A stretch of DNA of 64,000 bases from Isoetes taiwanensis (Eukaryota > Streptophyta > Lycopodiopsida > Isoetales > Isoetaceae). The stretch spans positions 10,754,697 through 10,818,696 of the forward strand of contig JAJEKV010000034.1 in the NCBI GenBank assembly GCA_021234155.1, read 5' to 3'. Below the pieces are notes generated by a model. It did no database searches, was not told the origin of the DNA, and was given only the letters and a program-made list of their open reading frames with translations. Below are positions 23,633 to 32,680 of the stretch, piece after piece; positions within the stretch are counted from its first letter, which is position 1, and every line of letters begins with the position of its first letter. Both the position numbers and the translations under genes were made by a program.

Positions 23633-25130
23633 TCATATTCGATACCCCTTCATTGATTTGAAGAAGTCCTTGACGTCCCTAAGTCGAAGGCCTTTGCCGA
23701 CGTTGCGCAAGGTATTCGTAGAAGATCCCCCTTCGAGGGCTCGAGCCATTTGAGGTGCAGGGAGTTCAGGTGCCATTGCCGCCACTACCGTCAATGGTGC
23801 GTCTCTCAAGTGGCCCCTGGCGAAGTCGAGGCAGTGGAGTGCCACGGATCTCTTAAGGAGAATGATATGATCTGTTTGGCTGCTTAGCTTGGCGTGCTGT
23901 CCGAAGCCAGAGAGCGCTATGGGGAGCGCCACGGACTCTTCCCCTCGCGGGCTGAACTCCTTGTGAAAGACTATCATCTGCCCTTAGCTGAGGACTGGGA
24001 GATAGTACCGGAGTGCCTTAATTACCCTTTCCTATGCTCTTCGAACCTGTGCCCTTTCTTTGAGCTGCTTCGCCGTAGACGTCTAATGCCAAGAGGTCTT
24101 CATAGTCTCTTCACATGGTGGTTGTGCTTTCCAGATTGATGCTACTGGACGCCTCCCGCATACTCCTCGATCGAACTGTTCGGCTAGAGCTTGGGCCTCT
24201 CCCTGGTTTGTACAACCTGCTTTGGATCTCCTGAAATTCTTCCTCTGGAATGATCGACTGCTGTTGACGATACATCTCCCTTATGTGCTCATAGGCGGCG
24301 ATGTCTGACATCGTCTCCCCGGCATAAGAATGCCTTTCCGCTACTTCTCTTGGAACCTCCTGGTACGAGTAGTCGATGAAATCACTTTGTTGCTCCTTTG
24401 CGATCAGGCCTAAGAGCTCATCGATTCTAAGCCCTTCTTCTTGGCAATATGGAAGGTTGAGGATGTCATTTGCCAGAATGTACTCCTTTCCTTCGATTAC
24501 TATCGGCGATAGGGCTATAATGCCAATTGGTGGTTCATAGGCCCGCCTGATGTCATCATCGTGCCTCGCTATGCGCCTCTCCATTCTTGTCGCCTCTCTG
24601 CTCTCCCAACCTGGGTTTTCTTCCCCTAGCTGCTCGTAATCCTGCTCAATTTGGAATGCTCCTACTCTTGTGCCATGGTATTTGGCCTTGCTCCATTCTT
24701 GTTTTGAGTGGCGCTAGGTCCAAGGGCTGAAACGAGGGCTCCCCCACCTCGTTGATTGCCTTGTACTGCATGAATAGAGCAAGGGCTGCATGTGCTGAGA
24801 CATATCTATGCCTATGGGCTCTACAGGTCATGTAGTCGGGCATGTCTCTTGTCCTATCCCACAGTTAGTTCTTGCCCCTGGATCCCCCCCCCCCCTAAAG
24901 TTTGGCTAAGCGAATAGGGATACCCACTTACCTCCCCTAGACGACAGACTAACTTCCCAGGGTAAGATATACTGATCATATTGACAGATTATATCGGTAT
25001 AGAAAGGGGTCCTGGTCAAGGTTGCGTGGAGATCAAAGAGATGGTCGAACACATGGAAGGCCACTTCAGCAGGAAAATCATGGATATGGTTGGCACTGTT
25101 GTACCATCGAACAACGTTGGTAGGCGCCAT
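23633..25130 (-). pseudogene. unrecognised multi-segment coding region (possible transposon protein)
   Basis: Minus-strand coding pieces in order. The first runs 25130-24932 from an ATG (VVRWYNSANHIHDFPAEVAF, HVFDHLFDLHATLTR) to a GTAAGT donor. The second is about 24858-24660 (MPDYMTCRAHRHRYVSAHAA, LALFMQYKAINEVGEPSF). After a frame change comes 24700-24111 (KYHGTRVGAFQIEQDYEQLG, EYILANDILNLPYCQEEGLR, IDELLGLIAKEQQSDFIDYS, a Glu/Arg-rich tail). The last is 23977-23633 (AMAPELPAPQMARALEGG, RNVGKGLRLRDVKDFFKS). Codon-like composition is good but I know no matching family. It lies downstream of the H3-like gene on the same strand, with the 198-bp repeats between, so the two may be parts of one element. 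Confidence 0.45.
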
Positions 25131-25436
25131 AGAGCAGAGATGGGTTTAAAAGATGGTTTGGAAGAACTAATGAGAGCTTGAGAAATCGCCTAAGATGGTG
25201 AGAGCAATCTAGGTGAAGGGAATATGGCAAATGAGGCCCCCTTTTTATAGACCATGTTTACCTCGGGTTCCGTGCACAAGGGTTCTTGATTGAACAGACA
25301 TTTGTTCTAAGGCTATAGATCTCCAAACAAGGTACCATGAAGTGCAAATTGAAGCAAAACAAGGCAAGAAACACTACATGGCAGTTTGTTGGGTCAAATT
25401 TGGCCAATCCAGGTCAAAATGGGTCAACCCGAATGG
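25131..25436. other. no gene seen
   Basis: Upstream flank of the unrecognised minus-strand gene. On that strand 'tataaaaag' at about 25238-25246 lies about 110 bp before the ATG at 25130 and could be a TATA box. Confidence 0.3.
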
Positions 25437-25905
25437 GTCCGCGCGAAAGGGGTCTGCGTCGCGAACGCAGGGGCGTTTGGCGCAGACTCACCCGGTTTGG
25501 TCGATTTCTAAGAAAACTAAACATTTCTAAGGGTTGTAAGATGCTAACATGCCTATTTGGATCAATTCTAATCTAGCTAGCAACTTGTTTCAAGCTAAAT
25601 GGACATCTAGAAGTGCTATTTTAAGGCAACCAGGTGGGTTCGCGTGAATGCGCTCTGCGTCACGGACGCAGACGCATTTGGCGCGGACTCACCTGGGTCA
25701 GCCAAAATTTGCTATTTTTGGATGATTTTAGCTAAAATTGACTTCTAGACTGGATTCCTAGGCCGATTCTAAGCAATTTACTATCTTTTTGCACAATTTT
25801 TGAACCAATTTTGCCCCAATTCATGGTACCCGGGTGGGTTCGCGCGGATGCGCTCTGCGTCGCAGACGCAGACGCGTTTGGCGCGGACTCACCCGGTTTG
25901 GCCAA
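25437..25905. repeat. three GC-rich ~75-bp repeats at 198-bp spacing
   Basis: Near-identical cores start at about 25437, 25635 and 25833. Each runs 'gggttcgcgcg...tgcgctctgcgtcgc' then 'gacgcagacgcgtttggcgc' and 'ggactcacccggtttgg' with a few substitutions. The spacing is 198 bp both times, but the AT-rich spacers no longer match. Each core contains the inverted pair CTGCGTC...GACGCAG, able to form a small hairpin. A decayed tandem array is likely. Confidence 0.75.
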
Positions 25906-26136
25906 TTTTGAGTCAGACTTGATTTCTTTGTGCTATAACTTATGCTACTTAATCGATTACAAAATTCTAAGCATAATACAAAAGATTCTACTACAGTCTA
26001 ACTTATTTAAATACATTTTCATGCCAAAATACAATCAAATTACAGAAAGAGAAAAAAACTTATATATACATGCCAAAAAGGTCAATTACACAGGGAAAAC
26101 TTTAATACTTAAGTTAATTACAAAATTTTGAGGTCT

Positions 26137-27273
26137 TCATGGCCTCTCCTTGCGGATCCTCCTCGCCAGATGCAGGTCCTTGGGCATCACCGTCACCCGC
26201 TTGGCGTGGATTGCGCAGAGGTTGCCTTCCTCGAAGAGCTGGATCAGCTCCGCCTCTGCTGCCTCCTGCAGGGCCCAGACTGTCAGGGGTGTGACCCTAT
26301 AGTCCGTCTTGAACTCCTGCATAATCTCCCGGAGGAGCCGCTCGAACGGCGCCTTCCGGATCAGGAGATTAGTGCACTGCTGAAAGTGCCTAATCTCCCG
26401 AAAAACTCGGGCGTGCCTGGAATTAGGTCCATGGTGGACCTTCTTCGGCGGCCCCGGTCTTGGTGGTGGCAGCTTGGGCTGGTTTTTCGGCCGCCCACCC
26501 TTAACGTACTTTTGCACGTTTTGCTTGCAGTACCAGTCATTGTACCTCTTCCACCGGCGGAGGTACTCTTGGTACACCTTTTTACGACGCTGGAATTCAC
26601 GGTCTTGTTTTAGCATGAATTCCCGCTCGCCCACCTTCTGCTTCTTGATGATCTTTGGTGGTTTGGGCCACTTTGGGTATGGTGGACGAGCGTCGGGGTT
26701 TGAGGGCTCCCGGGCGTCTCCTTCGGGCTCCTCTTCTGATTGCCGGCTGCTTCACTCTCCTCCTCTTCCTCCTCCTCATCGGTGGGGTCCCGACGAGGCT
26801 CCTCAATGTGGACCGTCCCCCTTGGGCGGTCCTGGTCCGTTTTGGACCTCTTTTCTCTCCTTCTCGCTTCTTTTTCCCTCTCCCTCTTCTTCCTGGCGGC
26901 CCTCTCTTCTGGCCATTCGGTCACCTTCTCCTTGCCCTTCTTCTTGCCAGAGGTGCCCACCTCCTCCTCGTGGATGCTGCTGCTGCTGCTGCTGCTGCTC
27001 GTGCTGCTCGTGCTGTTCCTCCTGCTCCCTCTCCTGGTCGGACAGAGTGTCGAAGTGGAGGGTCTCGTCGGTTTGCTGCGTCTCGACGGATGAGCTACTT
27101 TGTGCCTCCTCCTGGGAGGCATGGAAAGTCTCGTCCGTCGAACTGGACGACTCTTCCTCTTGCCCCGGCCGAAGGTGCTCGGGGATCTGCTTCCCTGGAG
27201 CTCCAGCTGCTGCTGCCATCAAAGGGGTCCGCCTTGGGCTGTATTTCCTCGCAGTGCACTTGGTCCTCGCCAT
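26137..27273 (-). pseudogene. histone H3-like fusion: H3-type tail, charged linker, H3 histone fold
   Basis: The ATG at 27273 opens with MARTKCTARKYSPRR, matching the histone H3 tail around Lys4 and Lys9 (Gln5 is Cys, Ser10 is Tyr). A Ser/Glu/Gln-rich part follows, ending in a (CAG)8-type Gln run near 26975-26995. The natural reading then moves to another frame (KKKGKEKVTEWPEERAARKK, ending in a Glu run), and again from about 26750 ([17 protein letters not shown]). The last 94 residues (26421-26140) form a full H3 fold: [76 protein letters not shown]. Loop 1 has H3 length, without the CENH3 insertion, although EIRHFQ and TNLLI are CENH3-like. The whole would be about 380 residues against 135 for H3. 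Both frame changes sit at trinucleotide tracts. It may be transposon-encoded or a decayed host variant. Confidence 0.7.
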
Positions 27274-27363
27274 ATCTTACGGTTAATCAAACTGATTACG
27301 TTAAGTTGATCAAGAGAGAGAAGGGTTTAGGCAAGGTTAGGAGGAAAAATGAGGGGACAAGAA

Positions 27364-27375
27364 GATATTTAAAAG
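27364..27375 (-). promoter_or_regulatory. possible TATA box of the H3-like gene
   Basis: On the minus strand 'cttttaaatatc' stands about 95 bp before the ATG at 27273, with a CT-rich leader between. Position and composition suit a plant TATA box, but nothing else confirms it. Confidence 0.3.
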
Positions 27376-27842
27376 GGAAGATGCTCTAGGAAATATTCTC
27401 CTACCATCAATAGCCCTATTAATTAGCCTTCCCTTATTAATTAACCCAGTATACCCATTTATTAGTATATGATTAATGATGTATTATACCATAATTTCGA
27501 ATTTTTCCTAATGGTTTGAAGTGTTAATTATGAATTTGTGCCAGTTTTTACCCAGGTCTCGTATTGGCGTGATTCTTCAACCCATTTTGGGTGAAATCTG
27601 ATGCTGATGCATAATTTCCACTCCAACTTTACTAGAATGTTAATTGAGTCATTCTTTTTCTCCATCTAACAACTTAGCCTAATCTTACGGACCCACTACC
27701 TAGGAGAAAAAAATTTTCTCCTATTTTGGAGGTTCCATGGTGGAAATTTTCATTTCACACCCTATTAGGCATGTTAGACTACTTACTAGGGACATGGTCA
27801 GTGTTAGTTCCTGATCAACCAAGAACATCGATCTAATACCAT
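27376..27842. other. no gene seen
   Basis: AT-rich upstream flank of the H3-like gene, up to the LTR boundary at 27843. Confidence 0.4.
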
Positions 27843-30800
27843 TGTGACGCTCCCTACAAAATATACGGCGCCCCGCCGTACACTCTGTAGGAAATCCCCC
27901 ATCCGGTCCTTCGACCGCACGGGCCCTCCGTCTATCCCGCACTCCAGGGTATCCCTAGTGCGGGAAGGGACACGAAGGTGTCTTGCGCGCCCTTCCTCCA
28001 TGGGCTCCTATCACAGCGGAAGCATACACAACGTCAGAACTAGCAATAACAATACATAATACTACCCGGAAGGGTAGTGCATCCACATATCCATAGCTAC
28101 AACAGAGATAATCATATGTCATAAAACATGAGAGCTCCTACCCAAGGCTCAGACTCTTGGGAAAGTAGACTGACGGCTAGGCCTCAAGATAGAGCAGACC
28201 GAGTCATAACAAGTGCGGGGCTGGTTATAGACAATGGCTAGGGTTGACCATTCCATCCGCCCCTCATGTGCATACTTTGCAGATGGGCTAGATCAGGCTC
28301 TGGCATGACTCTAGCCTTCCCGATACGCAATCCCATGGTATCACCCATCGGGACTACTCCAGGTTGCATCTCCATGGTCTGTCGAGGCAGGAAGAATTGC
28401 ATCTTCCCTTCCCAGGGTCTAGAGGTTCCACAGGCGGCTAGAGAATTGTGGCGATACACGATTCGTCCCCGACTTACCTCCCCAAACAAGAGCCAGGCCA
28501 ACACCTGCAACTCTTGAGAGGCAGGGCAACACCATTGCCCCAGGAGGTGTCGGACCCATGCCCGGCCCACACGAAGTGACCGACCATAAGCCTAGCCCGC
28601 TATGGGGTCCCCAGTAGCCACGCTCAGCAGGGACCCTGTGACGTTCCAGCACAGTATACGGTCCCAGGACGTATACTGTACTGCCTCGTCACGCGTATAC
28701 GCCACCCCGACTGACGTGTACGCCGACGTGTAACCAAGCAAGTAGCACCCTAGGGGACAACTTGCAAGCTGGGTGCATTTATTTATGCGCACACTTACCC
28801 ATGTGCACATTTATCCAAGTGTACACACTTACCCATGTGGACACTTTATGCCACCTAGCTAATAAAGGCAAGTGGGCCATACCCAATTATCCCACATGCT
28901 TAAAGGGATAATGGGAAACCCTAGCCCTAACCCCTTGTCTATTTAGGTAAAGGAAACCCTAACTTGCTATTTTCGTCCATAGCATTCTAGATCTCTGTTT
29001 TGCTTGCTCCAGGAGCCTAAACCGCCTCCCAAACTCTGTCTGAGTGATCTAGCTCATCAGTTTTCCCCTTCTAGCTTCACCTTATAGCAGTTCAACAGGA
29101 TGGTCGAGTTCAGAGCAGAAGGAGCGAGCCAAGGATCAGGTATCTTGTCAATTTAATAGCTTAAACCACCTCCCAGTCATTGAATAAGTAGGTTTAGCCT
29201 ATTAAATTGCCCATAGCAGCCATCTAGATCCCTAGATATCGAGCCCTAACTAAAGAACCTAACTCTATGATTTAGATTAGATCTTGTTCTTTAGTTCTTC
29301 TGTGATATGTATGGATGATGTATCTCTGTGGACTCATTGTATTGGGAAGGGGGGTAGAGACCTTAAAGCCTGGTAGTTGATGCTCCTAGCTAGCCTCTTT
29401 AGGACACTGTAAATTCGGCCTGTGTACAAGAGCCACACCGGGTTGTGGGTGAAGGGGCCAGACTGGCTCATAAGGAGGTTCATGTTCTGACTCATGAGAA
29501 CGATCCCTCTGGTGTGTAAAGCCTACCGGGGATCCTTGTGGACTAGGTCTAATGGCTTGCCACTGCGTGTGGGCAAGGCATGGACTCGACACCCGTGGAG
29601 TGATGCGTCACTCTCCATTGGGTTCAAGTCGAACAAGGGCAGTGGCCCTCTAGTCACCTTGAGTCAGCATGTAGATCTCTGGAGGGAGTGATCCCTACCT
29701 GCCCCATTGGAACTGGGGAGATGCAACCCAGGATTAGCCCCTTTGGCTATGCATCCGGAGGGCTACAGTCAGGTCCCAACACTTTTCAACCTACTCTGCA
29801 AAGTGTGCACAGGAGGGGCGGATGGAGTGGACTACCCTAAGCCATGTTCTTATGCCAGCCAAATCCATTGCCCTGAATTCCGTCTGCAATGAACTCTGGA
29901 GACCCAAGCCGTCAGTCATCCCCTGGAGTCTGAGCCTTGGGTAGGATCTCCCCATGTGATGTGCTGATCTTTGTCTATGCAGATATGTGATGAGCCATCC
30001 TTCGAGAAGGTTATGTGATGTTGTTGTTGTATACTGACATGTATGTTTACGCTTCCGCAGCTAGGTAGGCCCTGAGGGAGATAGGGTAAAATGACCCCTT
30101 CATTCTTCCCACTGGAACTCAACAAGGTTGCAGTGATACGTGGAGGGCCCTGTATCAGTATGGAGCTGGTATGGGGGATGAACTCCTGTTTGTATACGGT
30201 GGGTGCACCGTATATGAGTAGGGGACGTCACAGACCCTCCCTCCGTATCTCCTCTAGCCCCGTTGTGTAGTGCTGAGTCACATCATAGGCTCCTTAGCCC
30301 GGTGGGTTCCTATGCACAGGCCAGATAATAATAGGAACTAAGGGGTCTAACTAGGAGCATTACTAAGTAAGGCTACTAGGTCTCTACCCCCCTTCCCAAT
30401 ACAAGAGGAGCAAACATGATCAACCAATATCACATAACATCATATCATGATAATCATCAGAATAACATCTAACCTAATCATACATATCTAACTTACAGTT
30501 AGGGTTCCTTGATTAAAGTTCAAGATGTTGAATAAGGGTTCTAGGATGGCTCTACTCTAGATACAACATACCGACCCATCTGGAGTGCTAACTTCCAGAT
30601 GAACTACTATGAACACTACTCCAAATACCTGCTCCCGAAGCGCTCCATCCCATTCCTAGCTTCTCCATGCTCCTCGAAGTGGTCGAAGCCGTGTTCGCTC
30701 CAAGATCGTGCACACACTCTGGGGGCTGCTGCACTAGGCTATGCCACAACAAACGATGCTCGAAACGGGGTTTCGAGTGCGAAAAAGGTTCCCAGGGTGA

Positions 30801-31042
30801 TAGGGCTAGGAAAAGAGGCCTAGGGTTAGGGTTTCGGTTAATATAGGTTAGGGTCCACATGGGATGACACGTGGCTCCAATGGAACATGGCCACGTGGCG
30901 ACTGCCCAATAGGATAAGGCCATGTAGAACATGGGTCTTATCCTAAGGTTGTCTAAGTTATATACATAACTTAGATATGCACCCATGCCACTTCCTAAGG
31001 TATCTTGTATAGTGACGGACCCAAAAATATGCGTATTTATAG
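27843..31042 (-). mobile_element. family A solo LTR, reverse orientation, split by another LTR
   Basis: 27843-28636 and 30238-31042 together match, in reverse complement, the 1.63-kb LTR at 56316-57941. The 3' end (TGTGACGCTCC in plus-strand view) is intact. The 5' end lacks the first 20 or so bases and ends in 'ctataaatacgcatatt'. No gag-pol is attached, so it is a solo LTR left by recombination. It is interrupted by the family B LTR at 28637. Open frames inside it are shared by all LTR copies and are not taken as genes. Confidence 0.85.
28637..30232 (+). mobile_element. family B solo LTR with 5-bp target duplication GACCC
   Basis: A 1,596-bp sequence beginning TGTGACGTTCC and ending GGGGACGTCACA, flanked by GACCC at 28632-28636 and 30233-30237. 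The empty site is visible in the reverse complement of the family A LTR near 57150-57160 (one 'ggaccctccctcc'), which confirms the duplication. A relative lies at 50204-51755. It carries LTR-typical 'cgcttccgcag' near its 3' end. Confidence 0.93.
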
Positions 31043-31369
31043 TTAGTTTAGGCTAGTTCAAGCCGGTTTTTTTTAAATGTTTATGCATGCAAGTCGGAAT
31101 GCAGTGCAGATACCAAATGTAGGCTCAACTAGCTGTTATTTCTTTGCTTTTCAATCTTTAACTGTTTGCAGATGCTAACTGTCCTTGCATGCAGATGCAG
31201 ATGCAGTTTATATAGGCAAGCAAGCCATAAATTCGGTTGTTGTAACAGGTATGTCCTGTTTATATATCAGGTTTGTGATTTCATGTTACTTATTAATCAA
31301 GTTCTTTTTTGTAGGAAATGTTAGCGGAAAAAGGACTCGTATGGAAGATCATCCCTCTTCAGCTTTGTA
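31043..31369 (+). pseudogene. two 3'-terminal exons of an unrecognised gene
   Basis: After the acceptor at about 31192 (ttgcatgcag) the plus strand reads DADAVYIGKQAINSVVVT up to a GTATGT donor at about 31250. The next exon follows 'ttttttgtag' at about 31315 and reads GNVSGKRTRMEDHPSSAL, then stop TAA at 31367. The two join in frame. Upstream exons are absent because the LTR at 27843-31042 lies directly before, so the gene has probably been cut. I do not recognise it. Confidence 0.4.
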
Positions 31370-31713
31370 ACTGAAACTTTGAGTACTTCAATGTAACTGA
31401 AACTTTCAATGTTCTGCAATGCCGTAACTGAAACTTTGAATGTAATTTTGTTTCTAAATAATAATAAACTAATTGTGACCTGCTATAACCTGTCAAATTT
31501 GATATGCACGGAATGTGCTTCCCTCTTTCCATTCTGGATTGTAGGCAGGTGCCATGTGTCAGCACATGGTTCAATCCTACACGAATTTTGCGATCCTATT
31601 TCCATGTTGTGCAAGGAATGCAAATAAACAACAATACAGTAAATATAAAGTGACTTAGAGTGCCCAATTTTTATTTCAAACGACAGAAAACTATTAGTAA
31701 TCAGGAGGCCTAC
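31370..31713. repeat. 3' flank with short repeats
   Basis: 'gtaactgaaactttgaatgt' and close variants occur three times between 31366 and 31445. Nothing else is supported. Confidence 0.5.
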
Positions 31714-31895
31714 CTTGGTAGAAGCGGGAAATGGGGGCGAAGAATCTGGCGCAGTCACGTCTTCAGCTAAAATAAAATCGAGTGCATCAAGCAGCCACTT
31801 CAATGGGAGATTTTTGAGGTTTTTCAGACAAACAGAAGCACGAGCAAGAAGAATACCTTCATGCGCCCTGCTTGCAAGCCCTCCTTCCAATCATG
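31714..31895 (-). CDS. exon-like fragment, unrecognised gene
   Basis: Minus-strand open frame of about 60 residues (CLKNLKNLPLKWLLDALDFI, AEDVTAPDSSPPFPASTK) ending at a GTAGGC donor at 31713. There is no clear start codon or upstream exon. It lies just downstream, on the minus strand, of the reversed copy of the dispersed element at 31990-32150. Its function is unknown. Confidence 0.35.
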
Positions 31896-31989
31896 CGCCT
31901 CAGAATATTTGCTCAGAAGCATTACATAGCAGGACCAGGCCATAGCCCGATGCTCTGTCTGTCTTGGCAGTTAGACGGTTTAAACATCG

Positions 31990-32150
31990 ACGACCCACAA
32001 CCTAGGTGACCGCCAGTTTACAGGGAGCAATAGGTTTGGAGCAGTTTCTAGCATATACTAGGTATATTCCAGCATATACTTAGAATATGCTAGAAATCCA
32101 CATGAGCGAGGGTTTGCCCCCCTGGGGGCAACCCAAAAACATGCAGTAAG
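31990..32150 (-). repeat. dispersed 'gggttgcccctagggg' element, copy 4 (reverse)
   Basis: In reverse complement it reads 'tttttgggttgcccccaggg', then 'atatgctggaatatacctag' and 'ctccctgtaaactggcggt'. It is more diverged than the three copies at 12.5, 14.4 and 17.1 kb, and no F-box sequence follows. Confidence 0.5.
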
Positions 32151-32680
32151 CATGTAACTGCGTACTTTTATCACACAAGCGGGCCCTATTATCTGCTAGA
32201 ATCCCATGGGCCTGTGATACCATTTACCAGTATCACACATGCCATTGGAATCCCACATCCGGAATATCCGGTTCCCACCTTGGCATGTTAAACTCGAGGA
32301 AAGAAAATGCCTTGTACACTCATAAAGGAAAAAGAAAGCCCCTGCATAGCCTATGTGGCAGCTTCGGAAATGCATCCCCGTTAATGATCGACTTGTACAA
32401 CCCATAGCTCGCCCGAGGCTAAGCAAACGCTGGCTTTTACTTGCTGGACAATGGCAATAGTCTTCCTGGACTGGTAAACATATTTTTTTTCTTCAGTTTT
32501 TTTAGGGCTCGGACTTTTGAATTACGATGGGTCTTATTCTTTTCTGCAGCCAGAAGCTTGGACTAAGCAATTTTAAAGGGTTGAAGTTCAGTTTCGACAA
32601 TCTATAAAAACCGTTTTTTAAGAATTCTTTAGGTTCTTGTATTCTCATGGGACATCCATCCTTGGCTCGAGGTTAATTGG

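Noticed and set aside
24884-24896. Poly-C run as a regulatory element
   Set aside because: Simple homopolymer; it may even be an assembly weak spot. No further support.
25437-25905. CRISPR-like array
   Set aside because: Only three units, 75-bp cores with 120-bp spacers, in a plant nuclear context with no cas genes.
26421-27122. Plus-strand frames opposite the H3-like gene (up to 270 codons)
   Set aside because: Cys/Ser- and Leu-rich peptides produced by the complement of Glu/Gln/Lys codons; the minus strand holds the histone homology.
28238-28810. Several open frames of 70-110 codons in the LTRs (also 57274-57553, 30588-30986, 56315-56812)
   Set aside because: They recur on both strands of all LTR copies, have no domain, and are explained by the LTRs.
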